A stretch of 64,000 nt of DNA, taken from assembly GCA_032433765.1 (NCBI GenBank), contig JAVIAB010000139.1:47922421-47986420 (forward strand). Direction: 5' to 3'. A model generated the notes under the pieces. The model was not told the DNA's origin. It did no database searches and saw only the letters and a list, made by a program, of their open reading frames with translations. Position 1 is the first letter of the stretch, and each line of letters begins with the position of its first letter. A program made the position numbers and the translations under genes. The stretch is from Megaustenia siamemsis (lineage: Eukaryota; Mollusca; Gastropoda; Stylommatophora; Ariophantidae). Shown piece by piece: positions 1 to 13,036 of this stretch.

Positions 1-480
1 GTGGTGAAGAAGAGTGATAGGTGGGAGATGTGGTCAAGGGGACGTAATGATGAAAATTAAGGAGATGTTGAGAGGGGAGATAATGGGAACACTAGATGTA
101 ATTAGGGCGCGGTGAATTGGTAGAAAAGCGTGCAAGGCGAGGGACAGGTGTGAACGAAATTGAAGAGAAAGAACTAGGGGAGAACATAATTCAGTCGAGC
201 TTGAGTCGAGGCTAAGGGCAGAATAGAATTCATTAGAGCTTGAGTCGAGGCCAGATGCAGACGTGGTGTCCGCCAGGACACAACGAGACTGTGGGCAAGG
301 AACAGTATGAAACAGATTCTGGGTTACAGGTTAGTGTGTGGCCAGTAGTCGAACTAGATAGTTGAGTCACTAAGTTACGGTAGAGATAGATTAAAACAAC
401 TAGTGATCTGATGATCGTAGTAACAGGCTAGTCATCAAGTGAGAGATAGCTAAGTTAGTTAATTGCAACTAGGTCTAATG
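1..480. other. Unassigned sequence
   Basis: I recognise no coding domain, RNA gene or transposon motif here. The composition is purine-rich on the plus strand. A short phrase around 'gagcttgagtcgaggc' occurs twice, near 197 and 238, which suggests a small local duplication. It leads directly into the 69-bp tandem repeat. Confidence 0.5.
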
Positions 481-843
481 TAGACAAGGCATATCAAGAT
501 GAACTGTCGGCTGTGTGCCATTAGGACAGAATTTAGAAATCTTCATCAGTAGAAGATGCATAGCAAGTTGAACTGTCGGCTGTGTGCCATTAGGACAGAA
601 TTTAGAAATCTGCATCAGTAGACGATGCATGTCAAGTTGAACTGTCGGCTGTGTGCCATTAGGACAGAATTTAGAAATCTGCATCAGTAGACGATGCATG
701 TCAAGTTGAACTGTCGGCTGTGTGCCATTAGGACAGAATTTAGAAATCTTCATCAGTAGACGAGGCCTATCAAGTTGAACTGTCGGCTGTGTGCCATTAG
801 GACAGAATTTAGAAATCCTCATCAGTATTAAGGTTTCAAGATG
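481..843. repeat. 69-bp tandem repeat, about 5 copies
   Basis: The phrase 'aactgtcggctgtgtgcc' begins at 502, 571, 640, 709 and 778, an exact 69-bp period. Units differ by only a few bases, so the array is young or homogenised. Because 69 is 23 codons, one minus-strand frame stays open across the array (475-822) and reads as five copies of a 23-residue unit. I take that frame as a by-product of the period, not a gene. Confidence 0.92.
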
Positions 844-1260
844 AACTAACGGCTGTGTGCCGTGATTATCAATATAGGACTTTTCATTATTAGCAAGAGT
901 TCAATGTGACTGTCGGCTGAGTGCCGTGATCAAATAACTAGAGGCCTTCATCAGTATTAAGGTTTCAAGATGAACTAACGGCTGTGTGCCGTGATTATCA
1001 ATATAGGACTTTTCATTATTAGCAAGAGTTCAATGTGACTGTCGGCTGAGTGCCGTGATCAAATAACTAGAGGCCTTCATCAGTATTAAGGTTTCAAGAT
1101 GAACTAACGGCTGTGTGCCGTGATTATCAATATAGGACTTTTCATTATTGGCAAGAGTTCAATGTGACTGTCGGCTGAGTGCCGTTATCAAATAACTAGA
1201 GGCCTTCATCAGTATTGAGGTTTCAAGATGAACTATGGGCTGTGTGCCAGGTGCCTTTGT
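844..1260. repeat. 129-bp tandem repeat, about 3.2 copies
   Basis: The phrase 'aactaacggctgtgtgccgt' starts at 844, 973 and 1102, and a diverged form starts at 1231, giving a 129-bp period. Each unit is two diverged half-units related to the 69-bp repeat just upstream: both halves carry 'cggctg(t/a)gtgccgt', an inverted repeat with arms ACGGC and GCCGT. The array therefore looks like a higher-order form of the 69-bp repeat. Confidence 0.9.
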
Positions 1261-1652
1261 AGAAATCGTCAACAGCAGTTAGCTGTAAGGTGTGAACATG
1301 GGGTGTGAATCATATCATTGTGAAGTGTTATTGATGCACCAGTAAGTCTGTCCAGAGAAGTTCTTGTTTACAATTGGTTATCATACATGACTTAGTGGCG
1401 GACGCCATGGCAGTATGTGCAATCTGTTAATGTATTAAACTGTTGTTTATTATTCCTGGTGTTGTTACTTGCTGTGTTGGAAGGGTGACTGATCCTGCGA
1501 CGAACGAGTCTGGAGTGTCGAGTACAGAAACACAACGCGAAGTCAGTCCACGAGAAGGCGTGAAGCCTGATCCTGAGTGTACCATGCCCCAGATGTTGCA
1601 GTAAAATGACCAGATAGTGATTGCTAGAGAAGAAGCAATAATCCTCGTCTCG
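1261..1652. other. Unassigned sequence before the 2.18-kb array
   Basis: This stretch is richer in GC than the following array. No protein domain, RNA gene or terminal repeat is recognised. Short minus-strand frames (1392-1727) run on into the first array copy and show no known motif. The right edge is sharp: sequence matching the array begins at 1653 ('ggacaggtgccccagac'). Confidence 0.45.
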
Positions 1653-1985
1653 GGACAGGTGCCCCAGACAGAGGAATACATATTTCAAGATTGTGCTGAA
1701 TGTAGTAAAAAAAGGTGCCCCCGTCACGTAAAGTGGCGAATAGGGAATATGGTATTAGTGACCATAAATTTTACAGACCTTCAGCACATGATTTTTGGGG
1801 TAATGTGGTCCGTATTACGCACGTGCCGCAACTCAATATAGTAGACTGAGGAAAATCCCATAGATACAACACTACAAAGAAAACTATATGGACCACTGCA
1901 AGAATAACAAAAGACTAACATTTATACAGGAAACGACATTGCAGATATAGACAACACTTCAGGCGAACGAAAGATAGATACATAG
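1653..1985 (+). pseudogene. LINE-C 3' end fragment, array copy 0
   Basis: This is the leftmost array fragment. It starts inside the C-terminal zinc-knuckle region (residues like GQVPQTEEYIFQDC), without the RNase H part, because the array begins here. A SINE-1 tail fragment occupies about 1714-1829. After it come the relic C-terminus (reading FIQETTLQI, then stop, in the best frame) and the 3' tail 'gcgaacgaaagatagata'. It cannot encode a working protein. Confidence 0.8.
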
Positions 1986-3339
1986 ATCCAGATGGTTTTC
2001 GAAAATAGTAAGAGACAAGACTTAGAATATCTTGAGGCCTGTGCTGGATATTTTGAACACATGCTGTAAACACAACTCCATCGCGTGAACAGCTTCTTTA
2101 CCTAATACAAGCCAGCCAACAGCAGTAGTATCTAGATGAATAACACACATTTTATTTACAATTTCACGTAATTTCAACAATATGTTCACTGCACCGGACT
2201 TAATACAGCCACGTTTTCTTATTTAAGACTCAAGTTGACTTTTCTGTGAGCAAAAGAAGATAACTTATAATGTTTGAAAGAAATTATAAATAATTAATAT
2301 TTGCAACTACACGTTAATGAAAGTTACATTTCTTTTAATTTGTTGATTTAGTAGTTTTAATATTTAATAGACATTTTCAAAGAACTTGCACATTTTATGT
2401 TAAAATTATTTTCTGAAAAGCAATATGCAAATGTTTGAAACTTTTGATAATTTACAATTACAATTTATCGACTTATAAAGAAGTGGTAGTATTAATTTAA
2501 CTGGAGTTGCTTCCCTTTTATTAAAGCAAGATAGATTTTAATTTCTTAAGCAGATAAGAATATATTAACATTTTCATCAACAATTCAACGGCAGAACAAT
2601 TTTTTTGCGCTTAAGTTTGATATGTTAGAGCGAACCATGCCTGTAAATATTATGCAACATTTAAATATATATTCTTCAAAGAATTATTATATTTCTTAGC
2701 TGATAATCAACTGTTTAAAGTTTCTAAACATTTTTATAGATCTCAGGCGCAAACGAAGTTAATTTCCAAAAAATTAGCTGATGCCGTCTCATCATTTCAA
2801 TGTAGAGTCTAGAAGAGATATTGTTAGAGAGAGAGGTATCAATAACACAAGGAAAAAAATATGCAGTTGAAATTTCAAAATTCTAGTAGAAAAAGGGAGG
2901 GGAGTTAGAGATAGACAATTGCACATAATTCATGTCACTGGAGAGGGAGAGTGGCAGTTTAAAAGTCTAACATTAAGAGAGAGAGAGAGAAAGAGCGAAA
3001 AAAAAGAGATGCAGTTATATATATTAAACATTTAGATATAGATTGAAGAATGAGAGGGAATCAGTTTAAATTTCTAGCAGTAATAGATATAGAGTAAACT
3101 GTAGGAGTTACAAGATTTATTTTCTAGCATCAAAAGTAAACTTTTGAAAATCCTAGAATGACCAGAGTGACAATTTAAAATACTAGCATGAAGATAAAAG
3201 CTGTTTAAAATCTTAGTATGAAAAGAGATACAGTTATAAAAGTCTACTGTTAAGACAGAAACAGTTAATAATGCTGATATGAAAATGAAAGCAGCTTAAT
3301 ATTCTGTTATGAAAAAAGATATAGACAATTACATCTCAA

Positions 3340-4173
3340 ATGAATAAGATAGCAACAGGGAAATATTGTCACAATTACGATGCAGAAATGAAAACAATAA
3401 AGTTGGCAATAGAAAATCTGCTGAACAGTAATCTTAGTCCACAGGCTGTAGAGTTTTGGACAGATGCAAGATCAGTGCTCCAAGCACTGCAATCCAGAAA
3501 GTTGCTACATCTGCAAACTTTATTGACTGAACTCTACAAACACCACAGGATTGCCCTGCAGTGGATCCCATCTCACAATGGAATACCAGGGAACTAGAGA
3601 GCAGATCAGCTTTCAAAAGAAGGTGCAACAGGCACACAACCAGATGCGCCGGTTACATACCATCATAAGATACAGATAATCAAATCAATCAGAAGATCAA
3701 ATGCTCCAAATCAGGATGCCTTTCATAATATGAATAGATGGGAACAAGTTATCATTATAAGCATTAGAACAGGACATAATTGACTCCACAGTAACGTGTC
3801 TACAAAATTCAAGATCGGCACCTCAACTACATGTACATGTGGACAGGTGCCCCAGACAGAGGAATACATATTTCAAGATTGTACTGAATGTAGTAAAAAA
3901 AGGTGCCCCCGTCACGTAAAGTGGCGAATAGGGAATATGGTATTAGTGACCATAAATTTTACAGACCTTCAGCACATGATTTTTGGGGTAATGTGGTCCG
4001 TATTACGCACGTGCCGCAACTCAATATAGTAGACTGAGGAAAATCCCATAGATACAACACTACAGAGAAAACTATATGGACCACTGCAAGAATAACAAAA
4101 GACTAACATTTATACAGGAAACGACATTGCAGATATAGACAACACTTCAGGCGAACGAAAGATAGATATATAG
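3340..4173 (+). pseudogene. LINE-C RNase H and C-terminus, array copy 1
   Basis: The translation from 3340 gives the middle and end of a retrotransposon RNase H domain. Visible are a YDAE-like segment, a FWTDARSVLQAL segment carrying the expected Asp, and ALQWIPSHNGIPGN, the usual RNase H C-terminal motif. A TAG then interrupts (GN-stop-RADQLSKEG), where related elements have a sense codon. After the stop the frame continues to a knuckle CTCG...HIFQDC-type motif in which His is now Tyr (EEYIFQDC). A SINE-1 tail at about 3895-4018 splits the C-terminus. The fragment ends with GATA-rich tail DNA. It is defective; no RT or EN is present in the unit. Confidence 0.85.
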
Positions 4174-5526
4174 ATCCAGAAGGTTTTCGAAAATAGTAAG
4201 AGACAAGACTTAGAATATCTTGAGGCCTGTGCTGGATATTTTGAACACATGCTGTAAACACAACTCCATCGCGTGAACAGCTTCTTTACCTAATACAAGC
4301 CAGCCAACAGCAGTAGTATCTAGATGAATAACACACATTTTATTTACAATTTCACGTAATTTCAACAATATGTTCACTGCACCGGACTTAATACAGCCAC
4401 GTTTTCTTATTTAAGACTCAAGTTGACTTTTCTGTGAGCAAAAGAAGATAACTTATAATGTTTGAAAGAAATTATAAATAATTAATATTTGCAACTACAC
4501 GTTAATGAAAGTTACATTTCTTTTAATTTGTTGATTTAGTAGTTTTAATATTTAATAGACATTTTCAAAGAACTTGCACATTTTATGTTAAAATTATTTT
4601 CTGAAAAGCAATATGCAAATGTTTGAAACTTTTGATAATTTACAATTACAATTTATCGACTTATAAAGAAGTGGTAGTATTAATTTAACTGGAGTTGCTT
4701 CCCTTTTATTAAAGCAAGATAGATTTTAATTTCTTAAGCAGATAAGATTATATTAACATTTTCATCAACAATTCAACGGCAGAACACTTTTTTTGCGCTT
4801 AAGTTTGATATGTTAGAGCGAACCATGCCTGTAAATATTATGCAACATTTAAATATATATTCTTCAAAGAATTATTATATTTCTTAGCTGATAATCAACT
4901 GTTTAAAGTTTCTAAACATTTTTATAGATCTCAGGCGCAAACGAAGTTAATTTCCAAAAAATTAGCTGATGCCGTCTCATCATTTCAATGTAGAGTCTAG
5001 AAGAGATATTGTTAGAGAGAGAGGTATCAATAACACAAGGAAAATAATATGCAGTTGAAATTTCAAAATTCTAGTAGAAAAAGGGAGGGGAGTTAGAGAT
5101 AGACAATTGCACATAATTCATGTCACTGGAGAGGGAGAGTGGCAGTTTAAAAGTCTAACATTAAGAGAGAGAGAGAGAAAGAGCGAAAAAAAGAGATGCA
5201 GTTATATATATTAAACATTTAGATATAGATTGAAGAATGAGAGGGAATCAGTTTAAATTTCTAGCAGTAATAGATATAGAGTAAACTGTAGGAGTTACTA
5301 GATTTATTTTCTAGCATCAAAAGTAAACTTTTGAAAATCCTAGAATGACCATAGAGACAATTTAAAATACTAGCATGAAGATAAAAGCTGTTTAAAATCT
5401 TAGTATGAAAAGAGATACAGTTATAAAAGTCTACTGTTAAGACAGAAACAGTTAATAATGCTGATATGAAAATGAAAGCAGCTTAATATTCTGTTATGAA
5501 AAAAGATATAGACAATTACATCTCAA

Positions 5527-6355
5527 ATGAATAAGATAGCAACAGGGAAATATGTCACAATTACAGAAATGAAAACAATAAAGTTGGCAATAGAAAATCT
5601 GCTGAACAGTAATCTTAGTCCACAGGCTGTAGAGTTTTGGACAGATGCAAGATCAGTGCTCCAAGCACTGCAATCCAGAAAGTTGCTACATCTGCAAACT
5701 TTATTGACTGAACTCTACAAACACCACAGGATTGCCCTGCAGTGGATCCCATCTCACAATGGAATACCAGGGAACTAGAGAGCAGATCAGCTTTCAAAAG
5801 AAGGTGCAACAGGCACACAACCAGATGCGCCGGTTACATACCATCATAAGATACAGATAATCAAATCAATCAGAAGATCAAATGCTCCAAATCAGGATGC
5901 CTTTCATAATATGAATAGATGGGAACAAGTTATCATTATAAGCATTAGAACAGGACATAATTGACTCCACAGTAACGTGTCTACAAAATTCAAGATCGGC
6001 ACCTCAACTACATGTACATGTGGACAGGTGCCCCAGACAGAGGAATACATATTTCAAGATTGTACTGAATGTAGTAAAAAAAGGTGCCCCCGTCACGTAA
6101 AGTGGCGAATAGGGAATATGGTATTAGTGACCATAAATTTTACAGACCTTCAGCACATGATTTTTGGGGTAATGTGGTCCGTATTACGCACGTGCCGCAA
6201 CTCAATATAGTAGACTGAGGAAAATCCCATAGATACAACACTACAGAGAAAACTATATGGACCACTGCAAGAATAACAAAAGACTAACATTTATACAGGA
6301 AACGACATTGCAGATATAGACAACACTTCAGGCGAACGAAAGATAGATATATAGA
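5527..6355 (+). pseudogene. LINE-C RNase H and C-terminus, array copy 2
   Basis: It has the same structure as the copy at 3340, with a small in-frame deletion near the start (KYVTITEMKTIK in place of KYCHNYDAEMKTIK). The TAG after GIPGN, the Tyr-for-His change in the knuckle and the SINE-1 tail at about 6075-6198 are all shared. These faults therefore predate the array expansion. Confidence 0.85.
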
Positions 6356-7705
6356 TCCAGAAGGTTTTCGAAAATAGTAAGAGACAAGACTTAGAATATC
6401 TTGAGGCCTGTGCTGGATATTTTGAACACATGCTGTAAACACAACTCCATCGCGTGAACAGCTTCTTTACCTAATACAAGCCAGCCAACAGCAGTAGTAT
6501 CTAGATGAATAACACACATTTTATTTACAATTTCACGTAATTTCAACAATATGTTCACTGCACCGGACTTAATACAGCCACGTTTTCTTATTTAAGACTC
6601 AAGTTGACTTTTATGTGAGCAAAAGAAGATAACTGTAATGTTTGAAAGAAATTATAAATAATTAATATTTGCAACTACACGTTAATGAAAGTTACATTTC
6701 TTTTAATTTGTTGATTTAGTAGTTTTAATATTTAATAGACATTTTCAAAGAACTTGCACATTTTATGTTAAAATTATTTTCTGAAAAGCAATATGCAAAT
6801 GTTTGAAACTTTTGATAATTTACAATTACAATTTATCGACTTATAAAGACGTGGTAGTATTAATTTAACTGGAGTTGCTTCCCTTTTATTAAAGCAAGAT
6901 AGATTTTAATTTCTTAAGCAGATAAGAATATATTAACATTTTCATCAACAATTCAACGGCAGAACACTTTTTTGCGCTTAAGTTTGATATGTTAGAGCGA
7001 ACCATGCCTGTAAATATTATGCAACATTTAAATATATATTCTTCAAAGAATTATTATATTTCTTAGCTGATAATCAACTGTTTAAAGTTTCTAAACATTT
7101 TTATAGATCTCAGGCGCAAACGAAGTTAATTTCCAAAAAATTAGCTGATGCCGTCTCATCATTTCAATGTAGAGTCTAGAAGAGATATTGTTAGAGAGAG
7201 AGGTATCAATAACACAAGGAAAATAATATGCAGTTGAAATTTCAAAATTCTAGTAGAAAAAGGGAGGGGAGTTAGAGATAGACAATTGCACATAATTCAT
7301 GTCACTGGAGAGGGAGAGTGGCAGTTTAAAAGTCTAACATTAAGAGAGAGAGAGAGAAAGAGCGAAAAAAAGAGATGCAGTTATATATATTAAACATTTA
7401 GATATAGATTGAAGAATGAGAGGGAATCAGTTTAAATTTCTAGCAGTAATAGATATAGAGTAAACTGTAGGAGTTACAAGATTTATTTTCTAGCATCAAA
7501 AGTAAACTTTTGAAAATCCTAGAATGACCAGAGAGACAATTTAAAATACTAGCATGAAGATAAAAGCTGTTTAAAATCTTAGTATGAAAAGAGATACAGT
7601 TATAAAAGTCTACTGTTAAGACAGAAACAGTTAATAATGCTGATATGAAAATGAAAGCAGCTTAATATTCTGTTATGAAAAAAGATATAGACAATTACAT
7701 CTCAA

Positions 7706-8539
7706 ATGAATAAGATAGCAACAGGGAAATATTGTCACAATTACGATGCAGAAATGAAAACAATAAAGTTGGCAATAGAAAATCTGCTGAACAGTAATCT
7801 TAGTCCACAGGCTGTAGAGTTTTGGACAGATGCAAGATCAGTGCTCCAAGCACTGCAATCCAGAAAGTTGCTACATCTGCAAACTTTATTGACTGAACTC
7901 TACAAACACCACAGGATTGCCCTACAGTGGATCCCATCTCACAATGGAATACCAGAAACTAGAGAGCAGATCAGCTTTCAAAAGAAGGTGCAACAGGCAC
8001 ACAACCAGATGCGCCTGTTACATACCATCATAAGATACAGATAATCAAATCAATCAGAAGATCAAATGCTCCAAATCAGGATGCCTTTCATAATATGAAT
8101 AGATGGGAACAAGTTATCATTATAAGCATTAGAACAGGACATAATTGACTCCACAGTAACGTGTCTACAAAATTCAAGATCGGCACCTCAACTACATGTA
8201 CATGTGGACAGGTGCCCCAGACAGAGGAATACATATTTCAAGATTGTACTGAATGTAGTAAAAAAAGGTGCCCCCGTCACGTAAAGTGGCGAATAGGGAA
8301 TATGGTATTAGTGACCATAAATTTTACAGACCTTCAGCACATGATTTTTGGGGTAATGTGGTCCGTATTACGCACGTGCCGCAACTCAATATAGTAGACT
8401 GAGGAAAATCCCATAGATACAACACTACAGAGAAAACTATATGGACCACTGCAAGAATAACAAAAGACTAACATTTATACAGGAAACGACATTGCAGATA
8501 TAGACAACACTTCAGGCGAACGAAAGATAGATATATAGA
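7706..8539 (+). pseudogene. LINE-C RNase H and C-terminus, array copy 3
   Basis: The RNase H segment matches the other copies, but two G residues are missing where the others read 'ccagggaactag'. The TAG is thereby bypassed by a frameshift, and a 112-residue frame runs on out of the true reading frame (IPETREQISFQKK). The SINE-1 tail lies at about 8259-8382. The same 2-bp deletion is seen at 12450 and in the second half of the scrambled copy near 10270, which marks a sublineage of units. Confidence 0.83.
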
Positions 8540-9889
8540 TCCAGAAGGTTTTCGAAAATAGTAAGAGACAAGACTTAGAATATCTTGAGGCCTGTGCTGG
8601 ATATTTTGAACACATGCTGTAAACACAACTCCATCGCGTGAACAGCTTCTTTACCTAATACAAGCCAGCCAACAGCAGTAGTATCTAGATGAATAACACA
8701 CATTTTATTTACAATTTCACGTAATTTCAACAATATGTTCACTGCACCGGACTTAATACAGCCACGTTTTCTTATTTAAGACTCAAGTTGACTTTTCTGT
8801 GAGCAAAAGAAGATAACTGTAATGTTTGAAAGAAATTATAAATAATTAATATTTGCAACTACACGTTAAAAAAGTTACATTTCTTTTAATTTGTTGATTT
8901 AGTAGTTTTAATATTTAATAGAAATTTTCAAAGAACTTGCACATTTTATGTTAAAATTATTTTCTGAAAAGCAATATGCAAATGTTTGAAACTTTTGATA
9001 ATTTACAATTACAATTTATCGACTTATAAAGACGTGGTAGTATTAATTTAACTGGAGTTGCTTCCCTTTTATTAAAGCAAGATAGATTTTAATTTCTTAA
9101 GCAGATAAGAATATATTAACATTTTCATCAACAATTCAACGGCAGAACACTTTTTTGCGCTTAAGTTTGATATGTTAGAGCGAACCATGCCTGTAAATAT
9201 TATGCAACATTTAAATATATATTCTTCAAAGAATTATTATATTTCTTAGCTGATAATCAACTGTTTAAAGTTTCTAAACATTTTTATAGATCTCAGGCGC
9301 AAACGAAGTTAATTTCCAAAAAATTAGCTGATGCCGTCTCATCATTTCAATGTAGAGTCTAGAAGAGATATTGTTAGAGAGAGAGGTATCAATAACACAA
9401 GGAAAATAATATGCAGTTGAAATTTCAAAATTCTAGTAGAAAAAGGGAGGGGAGTTAGAGATAGACAATTGCACATAATTCATGTCACTGGAGAGGGAGA
9501 GTGGCAGTTTAAAAGTCTAACATTAAGAGAGAGAGAGAGAAAGAGCGAAAAAAAGAGATGCAGTTATATATATTAAACATTTAGATATAGATTGAAGAAT
9601 GAGAGGGAATCAGTTTAAATTTCTAGCAGTAATAGATATAGAGTAAACTGTAGGAGTTACAAGATTTATTTTCTAGCATCAAAAGTAAACTTTTGAAAAT
9701 CCTAGAATGACCAGAGAGACAATTTAAAATACTAGCATGAAGATAAAAGCTGTTTAAAATCTTAGTATGAAAAGAGATACAGTTATAAAAGTCTACTGTT
9801 AAGACAGAAACAGTTAATAATGCTGATATGAAAATGAAAGCAGCTTAATATTCTGTTATGAAAAAAGATATAGACAATTACATCTCAAA

Positions 9890-10852
9890 TGAATAAGATA
9901 GCAACAGGGAAATATTGTCACAATTACGAAATGCAAGAATAAAGTTGGCAATAGAAAATGCTGAACAGTTTAGCCCACAGCTGTAGAGTTTTTGACAGAT
10001 GCAAGATCAGTGCTGCAATCCAGAAAGTTGCTACATCTGCAAACTTTATTGACTGAACTCTACAAACACCACAGGCCCTGCAGTGGATCCCATCTCACTA
10101 TGGAATACCAGTAGAGAGCAGATCAGCTTTCAAAAGAAGGTGCACAGGCATGCAAGATCAGCACTGCTCCAGAGCAGCAATCCAGAAAGTTGCTACATCT
10201 GCAAACTTTATTGACTGACTACAAACACCACAGGATTGCCCTACAGTGGATCCCATCTCACAATGGAATACCAGAAACTAGAGAGCAGATCAGCTTTCAA
10301 AAGAAGAACAGGCACACAACAGATGCGGCATGCACCATCATATAGATACAGACATAATCAAATCAATCAGAAGATCAAATGCTCCAAATCAGGATGCCTT
10401 TCATAATATGAATAGATGGGAACAAGTTATCATTATAAGCATTAGAACAGGACATAATTGACTCCACAGTAACGTGTCTACAAAATTCAAGATCGGCACC
10501 TCAACTACATGTACATGTGGACAGGTGCCCCAGACAGAGGAATACATATTTCAAGATTGTACTGAATGTAGTAAAAAAAGGTGCCCCCGTCACGTAAAGT
10601 GGCGAATAGGGAATATGGTATTAGTGACCATAAATTTTACAGACCTTCAGCACATGATTTTTGGGGTAATGTGGTCCGTATTACGCACGTGCCGCAACTC
10701 AATATAGTAGACTGAGGAAAATCCCATAGATACAACACTACAGAGAAAACTATATGGACCACTGCAAGAATAACAAAAGACTAACATTTATACAGGAAAC
10801 GACATTGCAGATATAGACAACACTTCAGGCGAACGAAAGATAGATATATAGA
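9890..10852 (+). pseudogene. LINE-C RNase H and C-terminus, array copy 4 (scrambled)
   Basis: The RNase H segment carries many small deletions and an internal partial repeat of about 130 bp. The stretch 'ccagaaagttgctacatctg' occurs twice, near 10019 and 10180, and the flanking target-like phrases are also repeated. No open frame is left in the RNase H part. The SINE-1 tail (about 10572-10695) and everything downstream are as clean as in neighbours. The damage is thus confined to about 400 bp, which could be biological or an assembly fault. Confidence 0.8.
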
Positions 10853-12204
10853 TCAGAAGGTTTTCGAAAATAGTAAGAGACAAGACTTAGAATATCTTGA
10901 GGCCTGTGCTGGATATTTTGAACACATGCTGTAAACACAACTCCATCGCGTGAACAGCTTCTTTACCTAATACAAGCCAGCCAACAGCAGTAGTATCTAG
11001 ATGAATAACACACATTTTATTTACAATTTCACGTAATTTCAACAATATGTTCACTGCACCGGACTTAATACAGCCACGTTTTCTTATTTAAGACTCAAGT
11101 TGACTTTTCTGTGAGCAAAGGAAGATAACTTATAATTTTTGAAAGAAATTATAAATAATTAATATTTGCAACTACACTTTAAAAAAGTTACATTTCTTTT
11201 AATTTGTTGCTTTAGTAGTTTTAATATTTAATAGAAATTTTCAAAGACCTTGCACATTTTATGTTAAAATTATTTTCTGAATAGCAATATGCAAATGTTT
11301 GAAACTTTTGATAATTTACAATTACAATTTATCGACTTATAAAGAAGTGGTAGTATTAATTTAACTGGAGTTGCTTCCCTTTTATTAAAGCAAGATAGAT
11401 TTTAATTTCTTAAGCAGATAAGAATATATTAACATTTTCATCAACAATTCAACGGCAGAACACTTTTTTTGCGCTTAAGTTTGATATGTTAGAGCGAACC
11501 ATGCCTGTAAATATTATGCAACATTTAAATATATATTCTTCAAAGAATTATTATATTTCTTAGCTGATAATCAACTGTTTAAAGTTTCTAAACATTTTTA
11601 TAGATCTCAGGCGCAAACGAAGTTAATTTCCAAAAAATTAGCTGATGCCGTCTCATCATTTCAATGTAGAGTCTAGAAGAGATATTGTTAGAGAGAGAGG
11701 TATCAATAACACAAGGAAAATAATATGCAGTTGAAATTTCAAAATTCTAGTAGAAAAAGGGAGGGGAGTTAGAGATAGACAATTGCACATAATTCATGTC
11801 ACTGGAGAGGGAGAGTGGCAGTTTAAAAGTCTAACATTAAGAGAGAGAGAGAGAGAAGAGCGAAAAAAAGAGATGCAGTTATATATATTAAACATTTAGA
11901 TATAGATTGAAGAATGAGAGGGAATCAGTTTAAATTTCTAGCAGTAATAGATATAGAGTAAACTGTAGGAGTTACAAGATTTATTTTCTAGCATCAAAAG
12001 TAAACTTTTGAAAATCCTAGAATGACCAGAGAGACAATTTAAAATACTAGCATGAAGATAAAAGCTGTTTAAAATCTTAGTATGAAAAGAGATACAGTTA
12101 TAAAAGTCTACTGTTAAGACAGAAACAGTTAATAATGCTGATATGAAAATGAAAGCAGCTTAATATTCTGTTATGAAAAAAGATATAGACAATTACATCT
12201 CAAA

Positions 12205-13036
12205 TGAATAAGATAGCAACAGGGAAATATTGTCACAATTACGAGCAGAATGAAAACAATAAAGTTGGCAATAGAAAATCTGCTGAACAGTAATCTTAGT
12301 CCACAGGCTGTAGAGTTTTGGACAGATGCAAGATCAGTGCTCCAAGCACTGCAATCCAGAAAGTTGCTACATCTGCAAACTTTATTGACTGAACTCTACA
12401 AACACCACAGGATTGCCCTACAGTGGATCCCATCTCACAATGGAATACCAGAAACTAGAGAGCAGATCAGCTTTCAAAAGAAGGTGCAACAGGCACACAA
12501 CCAGATGCGCCTGTTACATACCATCATAAGATACAGATAATCAAATCAATCAGAAGATCAAATGCTCCAAATCAGGATGCCTTTCATAATATGAATAGAT
12601 GGGAACAAGTTATCATTATAAGCATTAGAACAGGACATAATTGACTCCACAGTAACGTGTCTACAAAATTCAAGATCGGCACCTCAACTACATGTACATT
12701 AGGACAGGTGCCCCAGACAGAGGAATACATATTTCAAGATTGTACTGAATGTAGTAAAAAAAGGTGCCCCCGTCACGTAAAGTGGCGAATAGGGAATATG
12801 GTATTAGTGACCATAAATTTTACAGACCTTCAGCACATGATTTTTGGGGTAATGTGGTCCGTATTACGCACGTGCCGCAACTCAATATAGTAGACTGAGG
12901 AAAATCCCATAGATACAACACTACAGAGAAAACTATATGGACCACTGCAAGAATAACAAAAGACTAACATTTATACAGGAAACGACATTGCAGATATAGA
13001 CAACACTTCAGGCGAACGAAAGATAGATATATAGAT
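12205..13036 (+). pseudogene. LINE-C RNase H and C-terminus, array copy 5
   Basis: This is the same fragment as the copy at 7706, including the 2-bp deletion after GIP that shifts the frame. The start differs slightly ('acgagcagaatg'). In the knuckle the first residues read CTLG in place of CTCG, so a zinc ligand is lost. The SINE-1 tail lies at about 12756-12878. Confidence 0.83.

Noticed and set aside
475..822. A 115-residue minus-strand frame with a 23-residue repeat
   Set aside because: The 69-bp period is a multiple of three, so any open unit stays open; there is no start context, domain or flanking gene evidence.
481..1260. A CRISPR-like array
   Set aside because: Units are contiguous with no unique spacers, and the context is a eukaryotic genome.
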